Shown one piece after another: positions 1 through 10,594 of a stretch of DNA of 64,000 nt. Origin of the DNA: Xenopus tropicalis (lineage: Eukaryota > Chordata > Amphibia > Anura > Pipidae). The stretch's first letter is position 1; each line of letters starts with the position of its first letter. A program made the position numbers and the translations under genes. A model generated the notes under the pieces. It had not been told where the DNA came from and did no database searches. It saw only the letters and a list, made by a program, of their open reading frames with translations. The stretch covers positions 41,417,142 through 41,481,141 of the forward strand of contig NC_030677.2 of assembly GCF_000004195.4 (NCBI RefSeq), read 5' to 3'.

Positions 1-281
1 TTGCATCTATTCTGTTCTCTACATTATTTTGGCAGCTTATTATGTACATAGAATATTTCTGCATACAAATACGCAAAAAGGTCCTGTACTCATACATAAG
101 TATGTGAGAGTCTATAGTGCTTATTTTGTCCAATATATATTTCATCAAAACACCAAAAGTATGTAATTCTGTATATATAGTCTAATCTGGAATGTATGCG
201 TGCCATTGGGAGTAGGGAGCCAGTTGATGGCTATAACGCAGCCGGGATCTGCTATTGCTTGAGTTAGGAATGCATTTTGGA

Positions 282-523
282 TAGTGATGGGCGAAATTTT
301 GGGAGACAAAATTCACCAGAGAAATATTCACCACACAGCAAAAAATTGTTGCCCATGTAAAAAAAAATTACACGCGCCAAAAGCATTTTTGACATGCGCT
401 ACAATGATTGTTTTGCTGTGCAACTTTTTTGCTGTTTTGCTAATTTTTCACCGTTTCAGAAATATTTTTAAAGATTCATGAATATTCCAGCGAATCAAAA
501 TGGGACAGATTTGCTCATCACTA
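282..523 (+). mobile_element. hAT-like MITE, TAGTGATGRGC family, complete
   Basis: Ends are TAGTGATGGGCGAAAT and ATTTGCTCATCACTA, an imperfect terminal inverted repeat. The flanks are ATTTTGGA (274-281) and ATTCTGGA (524-531), a target duplication with one mismatch in eight. No transposase is encoded; the 65-residue open frame inside is repeat-derived. The interior lacks the CGACAAAA tandem block seen in longer relatives, so this is a short variant. Confidence 0.85.
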
Positions 524-531
524 ATTCTGGA

Positions 532-1232
532 CTTTTTTAATTAACTGAAAGCAAGAAATCCGGATGGATGCAACAAAAACCGATATACAATACATGGTAG
601 TTGGAAACTGGAAAGAAATACTATGGAAAAGTAGTATGGGAGAAATACACTTCTACAAGTATGTATCTCAGGCTGCACAATATTTAGGCTGTTAAATATT
701 AATGGCAAAATCTAGTTCAAAATATAAAAGTAAAATGCAGCCAAAGCTGGTTTGTGGGGGACCTGAATGTACCTCCAAAAATGGATCCTGGTTATGTTGA
801 ATAAAAGCATTTCTGTAAAATGGCAACTTTTGGTGATAACAACATTTTTCTTTCTCAGGAGCTGGTGGTATTGTTGAATATACTTTAGCTAGATTTATAT
901 TTTCGACTTCTAGTTCCAGAAGTAAATCTTGACTTACAGTAAAAGTCTGCATGAAACTGGCAGTCTTCTGTGTATAACATCATTTATTGATAGGGCTCTG
1001 CGGTTTCATGGAACTGTGATATCTACAATATGAATTGCTGGTAATTGTGTGTATCCCCCCAAAAACATTAAGGTTTAAAACTGTGTGAGATTCTATATAT
1101 TAATAAGGAATAATATTAATAAATACATTTAGAAAAATCATCTTTTTAGAGCTACTATTCATTTTTAGCAGGATAATGAATATTTTGACCGTTCATTTAG
1201 GGTAATTAACATTAATGTGATGATATTAGCCT
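532..1232. other. No feature recognised
   Basis: AT-rich sequence with a chance open frame at 692-952 on the minus strand. No splice-flanked coding block or known repeat end. Confidence 0.5.
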
Positions 1233-1545
1233 TAAGCTGGCCATACATGCACCGATAATATGGTACGAAACCTCATTTCATACAATATTCGGTGCATGTA
1301 TGGCAAGACGGCGAGTCGACCGATATCGCAGGAAGCTGCTGATATCGGTCGACTCGCCGATCGGGCCAGTTAAAAGATTTTGATCGGGCACCATAGAAGG
1401 CGCCTGACCAAAATCTGCCTTCAGCTCTGAATCGGCAGAAGGAGGTAGAAATCCTATTGTTTCTACCTCCTTATCTGCCGTTTCAGCCCTGAACGGTTTG
1501 TGGCTGATTGTACAATCGCCACGTGTGTAGTCACCTTTACAGAGG
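1233..1545. mobile_element. GGCCATACATGC-type MITE with stacked hairpins
   Basis: Starts CTTAAGCTGGCCATACATGC and ends near CGCCACGTGTGTAG. Inside is a perfect 18-bp inverted pair GGCGAGTCGACCGATATC at about 1310-1327, repeated in reverse near 1340-1357. A second hairpin is built on GGAGGTAGAAA and TTTCTACCTCC at 1440-1471. Related copies lie at about 25891 and 59115. No coding capacity. Confidence 0.65.
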
Positions 1546-1569
1546 GAATCAAATGATTTGTTTACCTTT

Positions 1570-1680
1570 TCTACCTAGAGATATCCATTGCATCTATGGA
1601 TATGGACCCCCCACTGAGGAAGCAGACCTGGGCCCCCTGCAGTTGGGGGGTCTGCTTCTTCTGTAGATACACCGTTGTTT
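1570..1680. repeat. Short hairpin around GACCCCCCA and TGGGGGGTC
   Basis: GAAGCAGACCTGGGCCCCCT and the reverse GGGGGGTCTGCTTCTTC form a stem of about 15 bp. ATATCCATTGCATCTATGGATAT forms a second small hairpin just before it. No family recognised. Confidence 0.4.
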
Positions 1681-3504
1681 TTGATATATTGATTGTTAGA
1701 GCTGATATTGGATTCAAATTTTAGAAGACTTGAAATTTTGGAAGCACACTTGAGGCCAAATATCATCAGAATATACATTATACCGAGGTTGATATTTATT
1801 AGGTGGACAGCAAGCTTTCCTTTTTATTCCTGTAGCTCATGTTATGTCTTCGGCTTCTATTCAACTTCAGCTTCTATCCTGGCACCAAGTGCCTGCCCTG
1901 TAAGTATTCAGCAGGGAATAGTGACCTATGTTTACAGATCCGTGCATAGAGCTCAGATGTGTTGAATATTCATAGAGCAGGCACATTGTACAGCTGTGGC
2001 ATCACTTTGTGACTGCATCTGGGACACACCATAAGGTAGACAATACAGCCCCATATTAATCACTGAAGCAGGCTAGCTCTTGTTTAGTTTTGGGTAAAAA
2101 AAAAACCTTCAAAATTCCAGTTTTTACCATGTATTTCTTCAATATTACAGCATTTGTGTTATTGAATACATGTTACTAAGCTGTTTAATCCTTCACTTTA
2201 AACTGAAAAGGGAGATCACCCCTGGAGATTACAAATATGGTTGTTGTTACTTTCTCAGCAAGAACTTGACAAAAATTAAAATATCTGTTGATGTGGAAAG
2301 TCTTGTCAGATGGTGGGCACATACTGAGATGCTAAAAGTACATTAAGATCATGTCACAGTCAGACACAATGCAGCTGTCAGTAAAAAAACAAACTTTAGA
2401 ATTGGAAGATAAGAAATGTGCCTTATGCATGCGCTATAAATAATTAATAGTATAGTAGTTACTGCAGTAAATAAAAATGCAATAAAAGTTTAATGAATTT
2501 ACATTTTTAACAACTGTATATAAGTTTTATAATTTCCGGGCTCCTGCACCCAGACATGTAACCTTATTAAATGGTGCGTGCACTTTTTTTTTAACTAAGA
2601 GCAAAACAAGGCATACAGATATAACATAGTCATAGACTATTATAGACTATTTATTATTTTTGTATGTTGTACAGAGAGAGTACAGATAATAATATGAAAA
2701 TAATACTATTAAAGCTTAGCAAATGTTAAAACCCCTGGGAGAATATTCTAAAGCAGGTGCAATAAATAAATACATGTATGTTTGCATGTATGAAATGTGT
2801 CCCATTCACAAGTAATTAGGCACAACAATTGCCCAAAACACCCCAGCATTGCCCCACTTGTCAACCCCATGGTCCTACCAAAAATGTGCTCCTTTTAAAC
2901 CAGGTATCTAAATACAGGACATCAGAAAACATATAGAAGGGTTCTGCCCATAGCAGAACTAGATGCTGAAGAATGGAGTAGTCAAGCTTTGGAGATAAAA
3001 CTGCATGTATTTTCATATATTTTATCAATAAAGTTTAAGTATGGATGAAACAGGCTTAAATAAAATTGATCACCAGGGACTAATACACAATACTCATAAA
3101 CATGATGATGTTGAAGGCTTTTACATTATACAGAATAGACTGGAGGCACTTTGCAATGAGCTACATGGTATGGTTTATTGCTGCGCTGTTGCACATTCAT
3201 TGTAAACCACATAAATATACATCACAATCACACCTCTCTCTTTCTCTCCTACGTAAACCAGCAGTCTTTTACCAGGTCCAGCCTGAACCAATCCAGCATA
3301 AGAACATGGCAAAGCATCTTGAAGTAGTGATGAGACTGACCCTATTTGTAATTACAGGTCCTCACCCCCCTTATGTGTCTGCCACCTTGTTCACCAACAT
3401 TGTACTCAATAAAGGGCCTCAAAATCTTCAGACTAACCTGACTAACATGCTCCTTTGCTCTGTGGCTTCACCACAGGATATGTATCCCCTAATACTCCAT
3501 TTGG
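1681..3504. other. No feature recognised
   Basis: AT-rich intronic sequence. The frame at 3102-3584 (160 residues) overlaps the MITE at 3505 and shows no domain pattern; I treat it as chance. Confidence 0.5.
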
Positions 3505-3664
3505 GTTATGTGATAAAAGGCACTAAGTTTCCCAGAAGCAGTAAACCACAGAAACCAATAAGATTTTTGCTTTTAAACAGGTGACCAGTAGATTCTACCT
3601 GCTGATTGGTTGCTATGGGTTTCTGTCCCTGGGCAAATTTAGTGTTTTTTATTACATATGGGGG
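3505..3664. mobile_element. MITE with TAATAAAAGGCACTAAGTTT ends, copy 1
   Basis: The left part GTGATAAAAGGCACTAAGTT and the right part AATTTAGTGTTTTTTATTAC are inverted. The middle has CAACCAATAAGAT-like and CTGATTGGTTGCTATGG blocks that also pair. A second copy at 7079-7228 shares the same order of blocks, including TTTGCTTTTAAACAGRTGAC, which shows a dispersed family. Confidence 0.65.
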
Positions 3665-4550
3665 CATGTTGGTACCTAGCTTCACTATTATTAGCCTAAA
3701 TAACTCTTATTTTTATGGTGGGTTTCACTTTCCTTCTCCACACTGAGCCTGGCAATGATGACAAAGCCACACACCTCCCGCATATATGCTGCCTACCTTC
3801 CTCCATGTGGCCATGTTGATAGAGGGTGGAGGGAGCGCCCGCAGTTGGCATAGATTGGACCTGAGTTGGCGGGGTCCACAAGGGTAGGGGCCAACTGGGT
3901 TTTTTTATGGTGTTCTCCAGCCCAGTCCAACCATGTTTCCAATACTGTTTGGTTCTTGGGGCATGTTCTTAGGCACTTAGGGGTCACAAACCATGGCAGT
4001 CAATAAAACAATAGTAAGGGTTCATTGTCATTGTTTTCAGGCCCTCTCCAACTGATATTCCATTCTAAATTCCAAACTGCTAGGTTGCTAAGGTGCTGAA
4101 AGCAAAAATTCTAAGCCTTGTTGCATAACAAAATATGTATATATTTGAATAAACAAATACAAAAATTAAGACTAATTGCAGATTGACTTAAAATATCGTT
4201 ATACACATGCTACTAAATGATAATTTTTAATGTTTAAATGTTTTAACTGTTTGAATGTGAATGTTAAACACTGAGTTGTTCCAGGCTACTTTTCAGTTAA
4301 CTTTATTAGGTTTCCAATTCTGCCTGCAGCTAAATATGCTGTGCGGTTGTCAGGGTCACTGAACTTGGCATCTAAAACAGATTGACTGTGAAGCTTCAAT
4401 TTTATAGTTATTTTTACTTTTATTGCTTTTTTTTTTTTTACTGTATTACTTCTGTTCTGACTTCTAAACTGCTTTCTGGTTGTTAGGATAATTCTAAAGA
4501 GACCATATATATATAACCATATTGATATCGCTTTACATTTTAATCCTTAC
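3665..4550. other. No feature recognised
   Basis: Mixed sequence with a moderately GC-richer patch at 3770-3900 and a T run near 4430. No inverted ends or coding pattern. Confidence 0.45.
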
Positions 4551-4736
4551 TAGTTATGTCCCATTTCGCTGTGCCGAAAAATTTGCGAAACGGCAAGAAA
4601 ATTCGCAAAAATCCGCGAAGCATCTTTGTTTCACGACTGTTCATGCCTATTTTGATGTGACAGCACCCATTTTGCTGTAACTGCATCTATTTTGATGCTA
4701 CTGCGGCCAATTTGACATGACCGCAATTTTTTTTTC
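4551..4736. mobile_element. hAT-like MITE fragment at the edge of another MITE
   Basis: TAGTTATGTCCCATTTCGCT followed by GCGAAACGGCAAG and several CTATTTTGATGYNAC units matches one end of the TAGTGATGAGC family. The other terminal repeat is missing. It abuts the start of the ATCCGGATAA-type MITE at 4738, whose first bases are lost, so the two form a nested or truncated stack. Confidence 0.6.
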
Positions 4737-4737
4737 C

Positions 4738-5560
4738 TGTTATCCAGCACGCTCAGCACTTGAAGTTTTCTAGATAAAGGGCCTTTTCACAGTTTGGGTC
4801 TCCATACCTTAAGTCTACTAAAAAATGAACATTAAGGGGCTGATTTACTAACCCACGAATCCGACCCGAATTGGAAAAGTTCCGACTTGAAAACGAACAT
4901 TTTGCGACTTTTTCGTATTTGTTGCGATTTTTTCGGCTTCTTTACGAATTTTTCGTTACCAATACGATTTTTGCGTAAAAACGCGAGTTTTTCGTAGCCA
5001 TTACGAAAGTTGCGTAAAAAGTTGCGCTTTTTTCGTAGTGTTAAAACTTACGCGAAATGTTGCGCATTTTTCGTAGCGTTAAAACTTAAAAGGTGCAAAG
5101 TTTCGCGTAAGTTTTAACGCTACGAAAAAAGCGCAACTTTTTGTGCAAGTTTTAACGCTACGAAAAATCGCCAGATTTTACGCAACTTTCGTAATGGCTA
5201 CGAAAAACTCGCGTTTTTACGCAAAAATCGTATTGGTAACGAAAAATTCGTAAAGAAGCCGAAAAAATCGCAAAAAATACGAAAAAAATCGCAAAATACC
5301 GATCATTACGAAAAAAACGCAATCAGACTCATTTCGACCCGTTCGTGGGTAAGTAAATCAGCCCCTAAGTATACCCAATAGGAGTGTTTATTGGCTCCAA
5401 TAAGGATTTATTATATCTTAGTTGGGATTAAGTACTGTTTTATTATTACAAAAAAATATATATTTTTTAAAAAATTAAAATTGGTTAAAATGGACCTTCC
5501 TGTAATTCGTAGCTTTCTGAAAAATGGTTTTCCATATAATGGATCCCACACCTGTTGTAC
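4738..5560 (-). mobile_element. ATCCGGATAA-type MITE interrupted by a palindromic element
   Basis: Blocks in order: TTATCCAGCACGCTCAG, GGTCTCCATACCTTAAGTC, then an insertion, then CCAATAAGGATTTATTATAT, TAGTTGGGATTAAGTACTG and GGATCCCACACCTG. The same order runs through the intact copy at 43757-44065. The insertion at 4836-5365 splits the element after ATGAACATTAA. Confidence 0.7.
4836..5365. mobile_element. 530-bp palindromic MITE (GGGGCTGATTTACTAA ends)
   Basis: Begins GGGGCTGATTTACTAACCCA and ends TGGGTAAGTAAATCAGCCCC. The two halves are nearly complete inverted copies around about 5100, rich in TTTTTCGTA and TACGAAAAA. The flanks are TAA at 4833-4835 and TAA at 5366-5368, a 3-bp duplication as made by PIF/Harbinger-type transposases. 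Many CpG sites in TACG are still intact, suggesting a fairly recent insertion. A shorter relative lies at 53130-53448. Confidence 0.75.
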
Positions 5561-5849
5561 AAAAAAACACAAAATGCAGAATTTTGAAAATGTTGTTAAT
5601 TGTCTGAATATTTGTTATCATGACTCAGTTAGGGGTGAATGAATTTTTTTCTGCTGATACAGATTCACAACGAATGGCGAAAATCTTTATGAATCTACAC
5701 GACAATGCCAGTTAACTCCAATGCATTTGATATTAGAAAAAAAGAGGCAAAAACGCTCCATGACTCCAAGACACTCTACAAAAATGTTTCCTCAATTTTG
5801 CTAATTTTTCAGCAAATATAATGAGTTTATTATAGTACACACCACAGAG

Positions 5850-6034
5850 CAGCGGTTCTCAACCTGTGGGTCGGGACCCTTTGGGGATCGAACAACCCTT
5901 TCACAGGGGTCGCCTAAGACCATCGGAAAACACATATTTCCGATGGTCTTAGGAATAATTTTATGGTTGGAGGTCACCACAACATGAGGAACTGTATTAA
6001 AGGGTCATGGCATTAGGAAGGTTGAGAACCACTA
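5850..6034. mobile_element. SPIN-type non-autonomous hAT element
   Basis: Starts CAGCGGTTCTCAACCTGTGG and ends GGAAGGTTGAGAACCACTA. The middle has CAACATGAGGAACTGTATTA, shared with the SPIN/URR1 hAT group known from several mammals, lizards and Xenopus. The flanks CCACAGAG (5842-5849) and CCTCAGAG (6035-6042) match in 7 of 8 bases. The 185-bp length is in the range of non-autonomous SPIN copies. The centre folds as a short hairpin (GACCATCGGAAA with TTTCCGATGGTC). Confidence 0.85.
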
Positions 6035-6042
6035 CCTCAGAG

Positions 6043-7078
6043 GGTAGGGGGCTGGACAAAAATACTCAATATGAATTATATATAGTGTATTACCTAATTG
6101 TTTTTTGTTTTATATTACAGGTTAGATGAGAATGAATCAATAACATGCTGTTTATGATGAAGCAGGTTTAACTGAGGTTCTGTGGTATACACATAATAAT
6201 AATGTGTTCTTCTGAAAGCTGTCTGGGCTAGGGACTCAAGCACAGCCAAGGACAAAGTGCTCAAAATTCATTTCTAACATGTGTTTGAGAATGTAAATTT
6301 TGCCTGACATTTTTACAGAAACTTTTATAAAGGACAATTTTGTTCTTCAAGTTAAAAAACAGATCTTTAAAAAAAAGAAAACTAGTAAATAGTAGTATAT
6401 ATATTGTGCATGAAACGTAATAGCACAAAGTAAAAACTAAATATATTTTGAGAGCAAATATATTCAATATTAGTGTAGAACCACTATCACTATTTCCTTG
6501 TATATTTTCCATGCCTGGATTTAAACAGTGAGTGCCCCTAGGCTTGTACCACTCGTTGGTCCCCCCCCCGCCAGCCCTTCGCATTGAATATGCACACACA
6601 CACAAGCACAGGGTTTTTTTGTCGGTTCTGGAGTACTGGGGATTGGCGCATTAAAAGAGAGTTAAGAAAGATTTAAAGAGCAATCAAATCTCTCATGTGT
6701 CCCTGGTGCTTTGGAATGCACACAGATGCTGCCCTTAAAATCCTGCCCCCTAGGCCTGGGCCTTTGTAGCCTTCCCACAAATCTGGGCCTGATGTTTTCT
6801 ATATGACTTTGTGTTTTCTGCATTGTTATAGATTGCTTGATATACTTTTTATATTCTGCAATTTATGTAGGATTTTTTTTTTCATTTTGATTTATACAGT
6901 CAGAATTGTATATCAATATCATACGTTTTCCTTTGTAGTTATCTTTTTTTTTATATTTTGACTATTCTAGACACCTGTAGGGGTTATTTAACCAGTGGGA
7001 ATATTCAGAGTTCTCACAGCATACTTATTTTGAACACTGTTCTTTTTGTCTTTTTTAAACTAAGACACTTACCACCAT
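6043..7078. other. No gene or clear repeat recognised
   Basis: Contains a C tract (6560-6569) and a short CA run at about 6594-6604. The 114-residue frame at 6261-6605 reads low-complexity sequence. Confidence 0.45.
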
Positions 7079-7228
7079 ATGTAATATAAGGCACTACGTT
7101 TGCCCAGGAGCAGTAACTCATAGCAACCAATAAGATGTTTGCTTTTAAACAGATGACCAGTAAATTATACCTGCTGATTAGTTGCTATGGCTACTGCTCC
7201 TGGGCAAACTTAGTGCCTTTTATTACAT
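7079..7228. mobile_element. MITE with TAATAAAAGGCACTAAGTTT ends, copy 2
   Basis: ATGTAATATAAGGCACTACG at the left and CTTAGTGCCTTTTATTACAT at the right are inverted. The stem continues with TTTGCCCAGGAGCAGTAAC and its reverse. Same block order as 3505-3664. Confidence 0.7.
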
Positions 7229-7240
7229 AACCCCCTAAGG

Positions 7241-7540
7241 CAGTGATCCCCAACCAGTTGCTTGCAAGCAACATGTTGCTCACCACCCCCTGTATTGTTG
7301 CTCCCAGTGGCCATAAAGTAGGTGCCCATTTTTAAATCTTTGGCTTGAAGGCAAGTTTTGGAGACACAGTTTTACTCCAAGCAGAGCCTGCTGCAGGCCA
7401 ACGGTCCACATGGGGCTACCAAATAGCCAATCACAGTGCCTCCTTGGCATCTCCAAAAAACTTTTTTCATACTTGTGTGGCTCACCAAAATAATTTACAT
7501 CACAGTGTGACTCAAAAGTGAAAAAGGTTGGGGATCCCTG
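7241..7540. mobile_element. CAGTGATCCCCAACC-type MITE, copy 1
   Basis: Starts CAGTGATCCCCAACCAGTTG and ends GGTTGGGGATCCCTG, an inverted terminal pair. Interior AGCAACATGTTGCTCACCAC recurs in copies at 30342 and 59572. The flanks CCCTAAGG and CACTAAAG agree at 6 of 8 positions, a weak sign of a hAT-sized duplication. Confidence 0.7.
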
Positions 7541-7803
7541 CACTAAAGCTTATTCACCAGTGGCAGGTACGTGCACAAAATGTCCCTATCATCAAGCAGT
7601 ACACCCTTTTGTACCCTTGTGCCTTTATTGGCGCATCTAGAGGACTGCATACATGAGTGGACATTACTTTTTATGCTGCTAACAGCGGGTGCAAGGTGAA
7701 GTCTGGGCAAAAATATTGTTTTATATACTTTCTCCCCATTACTAAATGAACTCTACTGAATTTTCTGTCTATAGATAAATTATTCTACAGTAAAGTTGCT
7801 TAA

Positions 7804-8116
7804 TACAGGTATAGAATCCCATTTCTGATAATTTGTTATCCAGAAAGCTCCAAATTACAGCAAGCCCATTTCCCATAGACTCCATTTTAAGCACATAATT
7901 AAGGTAATGGTAACTAAGCTGTGTGGACCCATATTAGTAACAAAGCATTAATACTGGCTATATGTTTTTTTTGGACACATGTTATTTTTTTGACGCGCCT
8001 GACAATTTTTTTGATGCGAAATGGCAAAACACAGAAATTCACTGCAAATCCATGTCTGGGAAATTATTTTGCCCATCACTAACCAAGATCTCTGAATAAT
8101 AGATTTTATACCTGTA
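7804..8116 (+). mobile_element. ATCCGGATAA-type MITE, diverged, with nested hAT piece
   Basis: Ends TACAGGTATAGAATCCC and TTTTATACCTGTA. The left half keeps GTTATCCAGAAAGCTCC and CCCATAGACTCCATTTTAAG. From about 7960 to 8081 the sequence switches to a TAGTGATGAGC-family fragment (AAATTCACTGCAAATCCATG, then CCCATCACTA), so one element sits within the other. Confidence 0.6.
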
Positions 8117-9069
8117 CTGTAAAAAGCACTGTAAATATTGTAATAACTGGTTACATAATATGTAAAAAAAATAAGAACATTGTTTTCAAACAGCAACCCT
8201 ACTTTTCCTGTTGTTCAGGACAACTGAAAATGTTTGAAATGAAAGTATGCACCCGATGTTCTAGCAAATGGCGCTTACATTGCAAATAATGCGAGAAATA
8301 TTTTGATAATAACCTTGCAAATTGTCTGTCACAGGTAAAGTAATGTAAAGTCAAGTCTTATGTACAAAAGAACAATGAAACTCTTTGCACAAGGGACTGA
8401 CTTAGCATTATGTATATCTGCTTGGGTGAATGTTATTCTTTATAGACATTTCTAATATATTTGCATGCATTTATTCCAATGTATTATTCATAGTAAAGAA
8501 GGTACATCAGACAAAGGCATTCAGCCTTTTCTTAAAAATAAGACATTGTGTTTTCATACATATAGGTTGCAGTTTGATTTTATCATCTTAAAGAAACATT
8601 TAATAAGATAAGGTTTATATGTTTCTATGTATCTGTGTTCTGAATTCAATTTAACTACCCCTAATTACGTGTCAGAATATTTATATTAAAAGAAACTATC
8701 CAGTTGTCTACCATAACTAATACAATAGCTAATTTGTTAACTAGAAAGGGTTATACACAAAACCAGTAAAATGCTGGATAGGTTTTGCTACAAACATACA
8801 GAAGAGGGATTGATCAATGCAGTGCAGATACTTTCAAAAACAGGCAATTTTAGTTACGTTATGATCACAACCCCCTTTTTGTCTGTTGTGGTACCTTTGT
8901 AGATTTACTCCTCAGGAAGAATGGTCAGACTTCCCTGTGATTAATGGTGGTCTTAAGCATTTAAAAATGGGTGGTGGTTAAAAACCACAAGCAGGAAAGC
9001 ATTAAGCCTGTGAAACCAGTATTTTGGTCTTGGTAGTCTCTCTCATTGAAAAGGTAAAGTTGGGGGAGC
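8117..9069. other. No feature recognised
   Basis: AT-rich with no repeat ends. Confidence 0.5.
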
Positions 9070-9077
9070 ATTAAACC

Positions 9078-9363
9078 CAGGGGCGCTTCTGCCATTAGGC
9101 GAGTTGAGAAACTCGCCTCAGGCGGCAGAAGCGCCCCAGTTACCAGGGGCAGCAAAAAGCTGCTCCTGGTAACTTTAAGAGCCGAATTTCCGGTTTTAAA
9201 CCGGAAATTCGGCTCTTCTAGTGCAGAGAGCGCAATTGCGCTCTCTGCACTAGCGATCTCACCGCCCCCGGACCCGCTCCTGCGCTCAGATGGTAAGCGC
9301 TGGGGAGCGGGGGCCGGCATCCAGGAGCCACCTCAGGCAGCGATATGTCCAGAATCGCCCCTG
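9078..9363. mobile_element. CAGGGGCGCTT-type hAT-like MITE of consecutive perfect hairpins
   Basis: Ends CAGGGGCGCTTCTGCC and AGAATCGCCCCTG. Four hairpins follow each other: GCGCTTCTGCC with its reverse around 9083-9135; GTTACCAGGGGCAGC with its near-reverse at about 9138-9174; a pair with 20-bp perfect arms at 9177-9217; and a perfect 36-bp palindrome at 9218-9253 built on AGTGCAGAGAGCGCAA. ATTAAACC lies just before it (9070-9077) and again at 9370-9377, six bases past the right end, so the duplication is 8 bp if ATTATG counts as part of the insertion. Confidence 0.7.
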
Positions 9364-9377
9364 ATTATGATTAAACC

Positions 9378-10397
9378 CTGTGAGAACAGTCCTTTCATTA
9401 GGAGACACTTATCCCAAGAATTTCTACCATGCAGGGAGGTGACAGCCTACAAATAGTAAGGACCACCATATGGTTTACCTTGACAAGATATTGTGGCTTG
9501 TCAATTTTATGATCATTACTTTCTAACTGAAACCCTGTTATTGAAAGTATACACACTTGTATAGATACTAAATTACTAGTAAAACAGAGGGCCAGTGTGT
9601 CTATGAAGGTTTTCATTCATCCAGGTCAGGGTATATCTATAGTAATAAGTCAAATCAACTGAACTTACTGTATTTGTTCCCCCTTAAAAATATAAAATAC
9701 CCTGGAATCATCATAATCTGTTAGCCTAATCTTGATACCTGCTCAGAGATGTTGCAGCTCTTGTCTGCTCTGTGGTTTAGGGTTATCATAGCACCCAGTT
9801 TGTAATCTAGTGGATGGTGTGATTCAAACAGCAGGTACTGGTCCGTGTGGGTTGGTTTTGTGTAGGCTTCTATTTCCAGCATTTCACCTTCTCTGGCACT
9901 TACCAAGCGGCCAAAAAAGCAAGTGTGTCATCTTGCATATCTTTCCATGTAAACTTGATGTTCACGGGAAGTCATGCAAGATGACACACTGGCTTTTTAG
10001 TACTGCTTAGTAACTGTCGGCGAAATTGAAAAACTGTAAAAAGACATGCACTTATATATACTATACTAAAATATAATACTGTACAGTATATATCTATATG
10101 CCCTCTGAACACCAGAATGTCTGCAATGAGTCCAGACTGCTTCCCATTCGCCATGTCAGGCTCTACAATACAACCAGAGCCTGACATTTGGTACAATGGG
10201 CCAAGTTATGTGCAGAGGGCAGCTCTTCCAAATACTTTGTAAAGTTTTAAAAAATGAATTTAACTGACTAGGGCTTTTTTTGTGAATACTGTAATAAAGC
10301 AAAGGAATCAGTATATAAACTGCTAAATAACATGGACGTGTATTGCAAAGTCATTGCTCAGACTAGCACATTTACCACTTGTTTTGGTATTCAAATA
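9378..10397. other. No feature recognised apart from a loose inverted word pair
   Basis: GTGTGTCATCTTGCAT (9923) and ATGCAAGATGACACAC (9973) form a 16-bp inverted pair with a 34-bp loop, flanked by GCAAGTG and TGGCTTTTTAG. Confidence 0.5.
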
Positions 10398-10594
10398 TAC
10401 AGATATGGAACCTGTCATCCAGCATGCTCAGGGCCTGGGGTTTTCCAGGTGAGGGGTCCTTCTGTAATTTGGATCTCCATACCTTCAGTCTACTAAAAAA
10501 TCATTGGATTACTGAAATCATTATGGATTCATGCGGTTTAGTTGCTAAGAAGTACCTTGAATCTATGCATGCCGAAAAATTTCGCCCATCACTA
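10398..10594 (-). mobile_element. Fused fragments of the ATCCGGATAA-type MITE and the TAGTGATGAGC family
   Basis: TACAGATATGGAACCTGTC, GGATCTCCATACCTTCAGTC and ACTAAAAAATCATTGG belong to the first family. From about 10570 CCGAAAAATTTCGCCCATCACTA is the end of a hAT-like element. Both are truncated. Confidence 0.55.

Noticed and set aside
3102..3584. 160-residue open frame
   Set aside because: No domain pattern, no splice logic, opposite strand to SGCZ, and its 3' part lies in a MITE.
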